This document shows, in pieces, positions 13,210 to 23,838 of a DNA stretch of 64,000 nt. Made by a program: the position numbers and the translations under genes. Position 1 is the first letter of the stretch. Each line of letters opens with the position of its first letter. This DNA comes from Rhabditophanes sp. KR3021 (Eukaryota; Nematoda; Chromadorea; Rhabditida; Alloionematidae). The DNA lies in contig CAUJLY010000002.1 of assembly GCA_963281155.1 (NCBI GenBank), positions 2,542,001-2,606,000 of the forward strand. Direction: 5' to 3'. Below the pieces are notes generated by a model that did not search any database, had not been told where the DNA came from, and saw nothing but the letters and a program-made list of their open reading frames with translations.

Positions 13210-14824
13210 ATGCCAAAATTTGTAATTTTATTTATTTTGCTGAGTATTGCTTGTCAAACCCTACTTGGTCAGAGCTTAGATAGCAGAGATTGGAGAAGAA
13301 AGTAATGTCATTAGTTATTGCATCACTATAATAACAACAATTTAGATTTCAAAATCAAAGAAAAAGACCGACTTATTATGACCAAGAGATCCCAAAACAG
13401 CAGCGCCGCCACACAAAACAAGCCACCCCCATTTTTATGAGTGCGAATAGCCCCGAAGTAGATAGCATCGTAACCGAAATTGCCGATCTGACAGATCCAT
13501 GCTTTCACAAATATAAAGGTAATTATTTACTTTTTGATGATTCAATTAATGATTTTGACAGATGCTTCCGTTGATATCGGGCAACCTTTTGAAAGAAGAA
13601 GTCAAATTACTTTAAAACAATGCAAGAACCATTGCTCACACACTCAAACAGGTTTTTATCAATGCAGGAGTGTTGTTTACAATTACGGAAGCCAGATTTG
13701 TGACCTCTTTGCACATGTGGGTGATCAAAGTCCCCTCACGTCTAATTAGGCAATCTGGTGCTGATTATTTTGAACATTTAAATAAAAATTCCTGCCTCCA
13801 TTCTCCAAACCTTGAATTAGGTGGACACGAGTCAGCGACCGTAGTAGACTTCAATGAAGACCTAAAATATCAGAAGACTGCCGATGTTAGGAAAAAAGAA
13901 ACAAAAAAGGGGTTGGTAAATGGCGAAGCCCAAATTACAGCCACATCCAGGGGTCCCTTCTCAACAACTTGCACAGACGACAAGGTTCCTCGTTATTTAA
14001 AGATAAAAAATTTTGAACTTTATCTGAATGACGACGTACTTGTCGAAAAGGGAACCTTCAAAGAATGCTCTGAAATTTGTAACTCAAACCTCGTCAATGA
14101 TAATGAATTTAAATGCGGTTCATTTGATTTGAAAAATGGCACCTGCTACCTTTCCAAAGAAGTTTCCCTCCCTTTGGGATCTGGGAAGTTGAAACAAAGT
14201 GAAAAGACGGACTACTATGAAAAAGTATGCGTCGAGGAAAAGTATGCAACTAACTGTCCCCTTGTTTTTGAAAGACATCCCCAAAAGGTAAATAAGACAC
14301 ATAAATAAAAATACATGTATATATAAATGATGACTTAATGTTTAATTATTGTTAGATATTGGTGGGGTTTGCAGAGACTGTCATAGACGTGTCAACCTTT
14401 CAGGAATGTTTCAATACATGTCTAAATGCAAAAACATTGTTCGGCTTTGAATGTTACTCAGGAATGTTTTACTTTGAAGAATCATCTCTTAATTGCATCT
14501 TGAATAGTGAGTCCAAAGCTACACAACCAGATCTATTTACCAGTGAATACAATGATATCGTGGATTATTTTGAGACGGGATGCAAGGTTGTTAACAAACT
14601 GAAACCCTCTAATTCTTCCAATGTAAGGAGAAAGCCTCATCACAATCTCTTACCAGATGCCATAAAAAGCCCTAAAAGAGGTAACGACTAGTTAATGTTT
14701 CTTTATAATACATTTATTATTCCTAGACATGAATGAAGGTACGATACTTATATCAGAAAATAATGGCAACAAAATAAATAAGGAGTTTTTGAAGTCATTA
14801 AACCCCAAATGGATTGTAGTTTAA
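13210..14824 (+). CDS. Secreted protein with three PAN/Apple domains (one frame break)
   Basis: Exons 13210-13301, 13346-13518, 13562-14287, 14356-14680 and 14727-14824. Starts with a signal peptide (MPKFVILFILLSIACQTLLG) and a basic linker. Three PAN-type Cys modules follow: DPCFHKYK to NKNSC, TTCTDDKVP to YYEKVC, and TNCPLVFERHP to YFETGC. The third has the hallmark spacing ECFNTCLNA...FECYSGMFY...NCILN. PAN proteins of this kind sit in nematode cuticle and apical matrix. Within exon 3 the frame must shift by one base between ~13700 and 13750 for the first domain to complete. I checked every GT/AG pair there in phase and only a 10 nt interval would fit, so an intron is not the explanation. 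It is a real frameshift or a sequence error. Confidence 0.8.
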
Positions 14825-15005
14825 TTATTTTGTGGTTATAAATCTAGCTTTAATTAATAAATATTTTTATTATCACCCTGTAACATTTTATTTGATACTG
14901 TGTTAAAAAAGAGCAGCAGATGCTTTGACCTTTCGATTTATTTTTGTTCGCAATTAAGCATACCCATCAAATAAATAGACCTTCTTAATTAACAAATGTA
15001 AAAAA

Positions 15006-15014
15006 TATATAAAA
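15006..15014 (+). promoter_or_regulatory. TATA box
   Basis: TATATAAAA, 40 bp upstream of the start codon of the small secreted peptide gene, leaving room only for a very short leader. Confidence 0.55.
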
Positions 15015-15053
15015 CTAAAGATTCATTAATTAAAACAATTTAATACCATACCA

Positions 15054-15287
15054 ATGAAGCTACTACTAGAGACGATTATTTTGCTAATAGCATTGGCTAA
15101 ATGTACTTATTGCTTGCCAGTTGTGGGAGATGTCTTAACTAAATCCAATTCTACTGTTCAACGGACGTACGACGAACATGGCACCGATGGACAAAGGTTG
15201 TCTCCAAAGGAGTTTACTCAATTATTTGGCACCATGGAGACATTTGGGTTTGGGCGAATCTTTTCTTTACTTGGAAGAAGAAAGTAA
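15054..15287 (+). CDS. Small secreted peptide precursor ending in LLGRRK
   Basis: 77 aa with a clean signal peptide (MKLLLETIILLIALAKCTYC). The C-terminus is GFGRIFSLLGRRK: a Gly followed by three basic residues is the standard layout for peptide amidation, so a product ending in -IFSLL-amide is possible. No Cys in the mature part. Family not recognised. The ATG is 40 bp from a TATA box. It is convergent with the next gene, which also ends in a LLG peptide. Confidence 0.65.
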   Translation: MKLLLETIILLIALAKCTYCLPVVGDVLTKSNSTVQRTYDEHGTDGQRLSPKEFTQLFGTMETFGFGRIFSLLGRRK

Positions 15288-15370
15288 AACTAATTGGATA
15301 AAATGAATTAGCTAATTAAACGAATGGGTCTTTTATTTTTCACCGTTTATAAACAACTTTTACACAAAAT

Positions 15371-16165
15371 TTATCCTAATAAAAGAAATTTTTTCCTTTC
15401 CTCTGGCATATCTTCTCCTTCCTCTTTTTCTTTCTCCTCTTCCCCTTTTTCTTTACTGTTTGAGTTTTCACCACTACTCCTTCTGCTTAGTGCTTGCTTG
15501 TCAACAACGACCACATTTCTCATAAACATTTTTTGGTTTTGGAGCAGATTAGTATTTGCGTCAATATTTTGCCCATTTGTACCGAAACCAAACTTTCTAC
15601 CATCATCGCCAATGAACCTATCCCCAACCAAGTCAGAAGACATTGTTGACTTTTTCTTTCCTGTCGTCATCAACATCATCAGTCTGTTGTTGAAATGTTC
15701 ATCGATCATCTCCCTTGGCTGGTGTGGAAAGTTTCCAACAGTAAATCCAAACCTAGGTTTCTTAAATTCAACGGGTGCCAGCTTATTAATTATACGTTGA
15801 TTTGCTAAAGCAATTCTGGGAATCGAGCTTTCATTACCAGCATCCTCTTCTTCCTTTCCATTGAATGGAGCTGATAGGGGTCCTAGCGTAATAAAAAGTT
15901 TAATTAATAATTATATTTAAGCGCATATATAGTCGTTAGTGCACAAAATTGGCCACTTTAATTTTAATTGTTTTCTTTATATTTTCTAATTGATTTTTTA
16001 TAACAAACTTTCTAAATCTGATTCCACAAATTACCTAAAAGAAAAATATTAGTTAACACCATCAAAGAGTTCACCTCGCATCAAAAAGTTACGATGACCT
16101 TTTATTTCCTGAATTGAAGAACTTAAAGTGACAATTATTAGAAATAGATAACTATTGACGACCAT
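15371..16165 (-). CDS. Secreted peptide-precursor-like protein ending in KKFLLLG
   Basis: Two exons, 16165-16075 and 15882-15371, joined in phase across a 192 nt GTGAAC...GCTAG intron, give 200 aa. Exon 1 is a signal peptide (MVVNSYLFLIIVTLSSSIQE). The rest has no Cys, is charged, and has several basic sites followed by short aromatic stretches (KKPRFGFTVG, DGRKFGFGTNG). A Lys/Glu-rich stretch precedes the end, ERKKFLLLG. A TATA box lies 32 bp upstream of the ATG. Together these suggest a neuropeptide-like precursor, but I recognise no family. A structural secreted protein is the alternative. Confidence 0.7.
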
Positions 16166-16196
16166 TATTACTCTTTTTAATGGACAGAGAGTCTAC

Positions 16197-16204
16197 TATT
16201 TATA
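16197..16204 (-). promoter_or_regulatory. TATA box
   Basis: TATAAATA on the minus strand, 32 bp before the ATG of the precursor gene ending at 16165. Confidence 0.55.
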
Positions 16205-16470
16205 AGTATATATCACACACTTCACTCAACCATTTAATTCAACCTCAACTTAATACACACAATTAAACTTTGTCAAAAATCTTTAATTTTGAAACAAGTT
16301 TTAAAATATGTAAAGAATTGTTTACAATAATAAAAATGGATGTTTTTTGAAACACTTTTTAATTAAAAAAGGTAAATATGAAGATGGTGAAAATGTGAAA
16401 AATGTATGTCTTAGTGTTTGTGAATGAGATGATAATAAAATGCAACGTTGGTATACAATTAAAGAAGTTA

Positions 16471-17783
16471 TTAAGGATTCATGACAATGGCGATGGAAGT
16501 CTCTCCATTTTCCTCGATAAATTCATGAACTTCTTCCTTTGCATTGTAAGCGAAGATGTCTGGTTTCTCATTATTTCCGAACTTCCTAGTTACTTTGGAC
16601 TAAAATTAATATTATACGTACTAATTATGTATCAACTTACTTCAACTGAGTCCGTTTTCTTCTCCTTGTTATCTCCTTCGGTAGTCTTAACCACGACAAT
16701 AGTATGAGTTGAGGGAGTAGTAGATTGTTTATTTTTAGCAATAAAAAAGTGATCATCCTTAGGTTTGTCTTTAGAGTCCATTCTAGCTAGTTTATCGGGA
16801 CTGTTTTCAACCAGGTGTTTAGTGGCACTAAAAGTAGTTACTTCGACTTTGCTATCCTCTTTAGAGGTCCGCTTAACTTCATCCTCTCCACCACTTGACG
16901 TACTTTCATCTATTTGAAGGCTATTCTCTTCCTCATCCATACTCTGTTGCTGCCTACTGCCATCGTCGAATTTAGATAATAAAGGTTGTTGTTCTGTTAA
17001 AGTTTCATTAAAACTTCCGTTCTTTCTATCTTTTTTGGTTTCACTTTTGGATGATCCTTGGGAGGAAGTCATAGTCGTGTTTACTGACGGCTTAGCCCCG
17101 TCACTCAATCTTTTGGGTGGATAACGAATGGTAATACAGCCTTCTTCTGACTCGATTGACGTTTCTTTTATTTCATCTTCCATTTTGTGCGCCTCTTCTT
17201 CATCCATACTTTCCTCGGAAGTTGATTTCTCCGACATCTCGCTTTCCTCTTCTTCGCTTTCCTCATCCTTTCTTTTCTTCCACTCATTTTTTACGGTGGA
17301 GGCAATTTTTGCGGTTGCAGCCACAGCACTCTTTCTAATACTTGTTCTCTTGGTACTGCCAGTAACTTGTGAGGGTGAGACCTCGTCTTTTGGTAGTACC
17401 TTTGGAGGGACATCGAGACTTCGTCTGGAACGCTTAGGAGGTGTCACTTGTTTGGTGAGAGCAGGCACCCCACTAGAGTTTCTCTTTGTAGGTACGGAGC
17501 TACTACTCCCAACACTGCCACCCTTTGGTCCTCTCTTGGCCGGACTTTTTTTATTAGAGTTAAATTCATCTATCAGGCGGGGGTCTAATATATTTTCTTC
17601 TGGCTCCCATGTATTATTTGCAGGTCCCCAATTTTTCCATTGAACAAAGTATTCAGTGTGGCCCTAATCACAAAAAATAAAATAATAACAAAATCTTATG
17701 TACAATACCTTTTTAGTTCTTGATTTTAGGAGTCTTTCAACGGTATAAATGGTGTCGTCGGTATCCTTCTTTGAATTAGACAT
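16471..17783 (-). CDS. Polycomb/CBX-type chromodomain protein
   Basis: Exons 17783-17709, 17663-16641 and 16599-16471 give 408 aa. The chromodomain lies at about residues 12-60: IYTVERLL, then YFVQWKNWG and [18 protein letters not shown]. The two Trp of the methyl-lysine cage are present, and the ILDPRLI ending is the Pc/CBX signature that separates it from HP1. The intron between the first two exons splits the domain in phase. After it comes a long disordered tail with basic (TPPKRSRR) and acidic (EESEEEESE) tracts. I see no chromoshadow domain, which argues against HP1, and no clear C-terminal Pc box. Expected role: reading H3K27me3 or H3K9me3. A nematode CEC-1-like protein is the main alternative. 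Confidence 0.85.
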
Positions 17784-20279
17784 GATCTACAATATTATAA
17801 AAACAAAAAATGAGTTAAAAAACAAGGCAAAGTGTTGCGGTAATATGTTTATCTCGTTGGAAGTTGTTCCCTTTTTCCAGTCCGCACAATACGAATCGAT
17901 CAATAAACGAAATGGATGAAATTTGTTGGTCGATGAGATAAGGGGAAGTACATACATACATACAGCTTCTATGACGAGGCCTGTGCTGGCTGATAACTAA
18001 CTATAAAAAACACAAATATGCATATAACTATGTGTCTAATAATAATAAATAAAATAACAAATATACATACGTTTCCACATACAGAATAAACACCCCATGG
18101 AACAAGCCACGATAATTGCACTTTATGACACTCACCAACACATTTTTAAACATATGATTACACAAAAAGACATCATTAAACAAACAACACTGATCAAGAA
18201 AACATTGCCAATATTAGATAAAGCAAGGCTCAAATATTAATATAATATTGAAAAAATACACTAATATCGGAAATGGAAAAAATATACTAAAATGGAAAAA
18301 TTTACGAATATTGACAAATCTAAAAAAGTACTAAAATAGAAAAGATACTAATATTAAAAAATATGGATATTGAATAATGTAAAGAAAATATTAATATCGA
18401 GTAACCTTTGCGGAATATTTAAATTAAAACATTATGTGCTCTTTACTTTATAAATTTATATATTTGTATGCATATTTATATATTTTCAAGTGATGTATAA
18501 TCATTCCATTTTTTATTGCAAATTATAATTATCGGTGATGTATGTCACAAGGTTTTTCATAAATCAAACGTAAACTCAAATTAAACAACTAATCTAAATA
18601 TTCAATCATCTCAACTTATTTTGTTACTAAATAATTCGGTACTCAATTAATATTTAATTAAATCAAAACAGTTTTGCCCGATTTTATTATGGCGTGAGTA
18701 TCTTTCGAAACTTCCAGTTGTAAATGACTATGTATGGTCATGTTATTAAAAATATCCACATTGAAAGGGAATTAAAATATGTGCTTGTCAACTAAAGGTT
18801 TGTTGTCACAATGACCTACACTCAATCTTACGGTACTCTCCATCATAAATGATTAAAAGGTACTGGTGTTTATTAATAATTATCCTTTTAAAAAGGCCTG
18901 TCATTTGTTTACAAAGCCTCATTAACAGTCAGTATCTGGCCAAAACCATGCTGCAAACCAATCTTTTAATCACCGAAGAGCCCTTTGACCCAACCGATTA
19001 ACTTTTGTATAATCACACTTTAATACAAATACAAAATTAAGATGAGTTGAATGTCTTTATCAAATGGGAGATATGATGGTTTGAGTAAACAATATTAAAA
19101 AATTATCGTCTGTTTTAACAGATACTTTAATTAGGTGATTATCATTACAATTTAAATGTGATGGAATTATAGCTCAATATTTCGAAATGTTACAGCTCTA
19201 TAAAAAGTAAAATTAATCACTTTTTGTTCAAACCTTAAAAGGTGCAGTTAATCAAAAAAAGTTCTAAAAAATCTTAATAAAAGTTGGTAAAAAAGAATTG
19301 TATAGAATGCTATAGAAATGTATTGTACAATTACATACATTGTAATTTACAACTATTTTTAAGATAAGATAAAAAAGAGTAGGTGATAAAGTTAATTAAA
19401 CGTCCCAAAAAATAGTATCAGTAAAGGGAATTTTAAATATAAACTACTATTAAAAGTCTTAGTATTGGTCAAAAAGTTAATTTGTAGTACTCATCCAAAC
19501 GGAAGCAGTAACACTTTTAAGTACGATAAAAAAATTAATCCTTTTCGATTTATTGAAATTTTGAAGTCATCCTTAATTTGAAGCCTTATAGGGAGTAAAC
19601 ATCTGTTTAGAGTACCTATCGTAACACTGCATCCTTTTAATTATTTTACTAGACATTCCCAACTAAATGTCATAAACACATAATAAAGTTGCTTTTATCT
19701 CGTTTAGTATACTGTATGACATTTGGCTGCTTATTGTGTGTGCCATGCAATATACTACTATTTAAGGAATTAAATTTAATCTAACCATAGCACTTTCGAG
19801 GGTACTGTTGTTTTGTGCCACAAATCACTACAATCAAATAACACTTGATGCGAACATATTTAGTAGTTACCTGATGGTATAGGTACATTTAAACTTCATT
19901 TCAATTGCTCCCATTATTTAAGTAATTTACCAAAATTTAATGGCTCATAAAGCCAAGGTTCTTCAAATTCAAAAACCTTTCAATTTGAAAATTTTAATTA
20001 CCGAGAAGCCATACCATTCCCTTTTATTGAGTTAGGTCTAGTTTTTGGGGAGTTTAAGCAGTGTTCATATAGGGTTTGGTTAGAGTTAGGTAATGTTGTG
20101 TCATTAAGTTCATTTTAAGCCAATTACACCACTCTGAGCATATAGCCACCCTTGAAACTTGAGAGATGTGAACTTTGCCACGAATGGTAACTTATACTTG
20201 TATATGAGAAAGATATAATCAGAAGTGACGTACTCATCTAATTACCTTAATCTCTGCAAAGGGATCCTTAATCTTCCTA

Positions 20280-20336
20280 CTAAATACAGTTTAATGCAAT
20301 TAAATGCAATTTAACACTATTTAATACAATTTAACT
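20280..20336. repeat. 12 bp tandem repeat, ~5 copies
   Basis: Units like TTTAATGCAATT, AAATGCAATTTA and TTTAATACAATT follow one another with point changes. Confidence 0.6.
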
Positions 20337-23077
20337 TTTAAGCCTCAAATTAAATTACTACTTTGGATTTGTTGAAATAAATGGGTATTTTCACACTTGG
20401 CCAAATTGGCCTCTCTTAAACAATGAATGGTCGTTGGATGGACAGTCGGTGGTAAATGTTGTAAGGATGATTCATATCCAAAAAGCCAACACCACATCAT
20501 ATCATTTGTTATTATCTTTAATCACTTTTGCCTCTTTTCACGCACTAAAGAAACACAATATCTATTTATTTTTATTTGTATACACTCTCATATCTCTTCA
20601 ATAATTATACAAATCGCATTTGCAAGTGTAACAACAAAAGACAACACCACCACTGACATACTAAACACAGAGAGAACCTAGAGAGATAAGTTGGTCAGAT
20701 AGCTAATGGCTGGTCACGCACATACATACACTCCCCACCACAAATAACTTAAAAAGAAACCCATTTTTTATCAGTTGCGGCTACTACTAATAGGTAGCAA
20801 ATAGGAAGTCAATGAATAGCTATCAAGTACCTATTACCAATGGGTCCACTTAATCAAACATTCCTTGAATGGTCAATCTAATCAAATTCTTCTAATAATT
20901 TACTTCATAATTAAGTTAACAATTTAGTTAATTAGTGAATGTTTTTATGTATCCAAAAACAATAAACGATAAATATCAGAAGATAACCACAATTCAAAGG
21001 ATAAATTAACATTTTGATAGATAAAAGTTGCTTTAAAAAGTAAGGAGCAAAAGTTGTCTAGTTTAACGTCAAAAAATACTTTATTCACATATTTTAGTTC
21101 ACATGTACTTTATATAAACAAACGGCAAGATATGATAAAAGTGTATCCTTAATAATCGTACGTGGCATATAAAAAATGGTTCGAGGTGTAAACAAAACAG
21201 ACGCTAACCATTATTAGAACTTTTCTTTTACCACTTTCATTTAATTGTACGCTTATTTTTGTTCTTATTAATATCCTTTATTATATTTTTCTTGTATTCA
21301 TTTCCCCTTTTGCACCTATCCTAACTAACGTTTAGTTATTTTATATTAATACAACTTTTAAGGTTAACTTTTTTCTTGTCCGTTTTTGACCAAATTTTAA
21401 AGACTCTCAGGCTTTGAACAGCCAAATCCTAATTTTACAAAATGATCCTAAATAATAAATAGTATTCGGCCATCGTCAGGACTAATCTTACAGTATGCTT
21501 TTGCCAATTGACCTTCTTTAAACAAACAATATATAGGCGTCTACTTTCTTTTTTATCTCGATAACTACCATGGTGGACTTTATTGTTTTAGTTAATAGAC
21601 CCATTAACATCGTAGAAAATGCATTAAAAGAAGCGACCAAGACCAATCAAATTTATCTATACACTTAACTTATATCATTTGATGTGATATGTAATTTAAT
21701 GTGATATATATTTTAATGTTCAACAATCATATCAATTACTCATCAACTTCATTTTTCTTATTTATAAACACAAATGTATGTTAATTTATTCATACCATTT
21801 TAATTTAACCTTTTGACTCTTTTTTGTTTTGTTTGGTGTCCTCTCGTTTAGAGTTGCCAGCATTAGTATATGAGACGGTCTTTTTTATAGTCATTTGCCA
21901 CCTCAGTGTATGTATGTATACTCATCTTTGTGAGGCTTATTAGTTGCCTGCCATCTCTGGCTACTCAGCAACCATCCAATTTCAAAGCATATGGCCGTCA
22001 ATATTTAATATTAAATATTTAAAGTGTGTCAGAGGAAAAAGGGTGTGTTTATGTGTATTAATGTGTACATATATGAGAAGAGTAAAACAAAAATGGACCT
22101 GACCATTAAATAATTTAGACTCCACCTAACAAATAAATAGGATATATTTATTGAGAGCGGCCTCGGCTTAACAGTATGATGGTGTATGTGGCAACAAATC
22201 GTAGGATGATTCCGCGCAATTTCATAGGTTACTTATCATCGCTCCCACCAACTAATCTCTTTCTCTTTCTTTCGCCCTACTTCTTTACAAAATAAATGGG
22301 TTTCAGCATTCTCTGTCACACACACACCACCATTAGAAAGAAATAAAAGAACACAGAGAAAGACTCTATTTTATATATATTTTATTTTATTATTTGTCTT
22401 TATACCGACAACCACCAAAATCTTTCACTATTTGGCTGTAGATTGGGTGTAGTGGTGTCTGTGTGTTGTCGGTCGCAGTCTTATCATTAAATAGAGATTG
22501 TCAGGAGACTCTGACATACAGCCCTTCATGATTGATGCCTTTATTCAACATTCAAAGTGGGTAAAAGATAATATCCACAGTATATTTATATAATTGGGTT
22601 GTTGGGTGGTGGTCCTGTGTGTATGTATGATGTTTCTCAAATGTGACGGACTTTTTAGTTGGTTGTGTCTTTCTAGCTGCTGCTTTAATGCAAAGAGGAG
22701 GAAGGCGTCTCGCCATACTATGCACATATACTCCCATACACCCCACCACTAACAACAAATTTATTTACACATTTTTATTCCTTCATCTCTTTCAATGTAT
22801 AATATTTTTAATGCAGATAAAGAAGGCTGTCGTCGGCCACAACTAACATTTCTCCATCTTTCAAATAGATTTATATGTGTAGAATGGCTGAATTGGTGGT
22901 GTAGATCGAGACGCACACAACCATTTATATCAATTTTTTACATATTATATTTTCTCTCATTACCAAAACGGATATTTTTACTTTTACCGCAAAATAGTTT
23001 TATTAATACATCTTTTAAAGATCTTTCTTTCTCAATACAAGATACCATCTCTATTTTTTAGAATGATCACCACTCAG

Positions 23078-23300
23078 TATGTTTAACGGTATAATAATAT
23101 TTACCGCTGTTAGAATATATTTAACGACACAGAAAGCATATTTGCTGGCATAAGTCTATCTAACGGTACAAAAAGTCTATCTAACGGTACAAAAAGTCTA
23201 TCTAATGGTACAAAAAGTCTATCTAATGGCACAAAAAGTCTATCTAATGGTACAAAAGTATATCTACTGCTACCAAAAGTATATTTTTGTTGCTGCAAAT
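23078..23300. repeat. 21 bp minisatellite
   Basis: Five near-identical copies of GTCTATCTAACGGTACAAAAA lie at about 23152-23250, differing only in C/T at the CG and one C for T. Diverged copies flank them on both sides (TATATTTAACGACACAGAAAG to the left; GTATATCTACTGCTACCAAAA to the right). The unit is a multiple of three, so one minus frame reads a false heptapeptide repeat. Confidence 0.85.
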
Positions 23301-23838
23301 AGAGAAACATGTTCCTACATCAAAAGATCATTCAAAAATTATACTAACATTACACACACACGGACTCTTCTAAACCCCTTCTATAGTACAAAAAAGATAG
23401 GATGTAAAGGTTTTGTCTGGCTGTGTTATGTATAGTTATTTTTTATACATAAGATAAAAATAATATACATACATGTTACGAAGTCATTCTCACATCATCA
23501 AATTATATCTTTAATCAAAATAAAATAATGTACTGTAAAGTTAAGCTGATAAAACATCTGCCATAGGACAAGATTAATGGGAATTGCATCTTTTTTAAAG
23601 ATCATTTTAACCTTTACTTGTAATGTATATAAGTTAGATTAAATCTTGGATAAATAATATGTTAATATTATGCATATACATTCCTGATACTATTTTTAAC
23701 GACCCTTTGTACTCATCTTTTATTTTTTACATTAATTACATGAATATTTGTTTGCGTATTTCGGATATTACGTATGGTATAACATGATATATGACACATT
23801 TTAACGTGTTGTGACTATTTATAGAGGTATTTTTGAAA

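Larger units (their letters stand above)
17784..23838. other. 6 kb gene-free interval between divergent chromatin genes
   Basis: No convincing coding region on either strand. It holds an AT-rich degenerate ~25 bp repeat (~18235-18400; variants of AATATTGAAAAAATAC), a 12 bp repeat (20280-20336), C/T-rich and CA-rich tracts (about 22240-22470) and a 21 bp minisatellite (23078-23300). Long 5' leaders or regulatory DNA of the two flanking genes are possible, but I see no specific sites. Confidence 0.45.

Noticed and set aside
13700..13749. Intron explaining the PAN-gene frame change
   Set aside because: Every GT in the stretch was checked for phase against the only AG; the sole match would be 10 nt long.
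17128..17643. 171-codon plus-strand ORF
   Set aside because: It is the antisense of the acidic tail of the chromodomain gene; Ser/Leu-rich by mirror of GAA/GAT codons.
20427..20681. 84-codon plus ORF
   Set aside because: No motif, starts without context, and composition like the surrounding spacer.
23078..23300. CRISPR array
   Set aside because: Direct 21 bp repeats have no spacers, and the genome is clearly eukaryotic.
23110..23310. Minus ORF with a repeated FVPLDRL heptapeptide
   Set aside because: Produced by the 21 bp minisatellite being a multiple of three; no coding signal outside the repeat.
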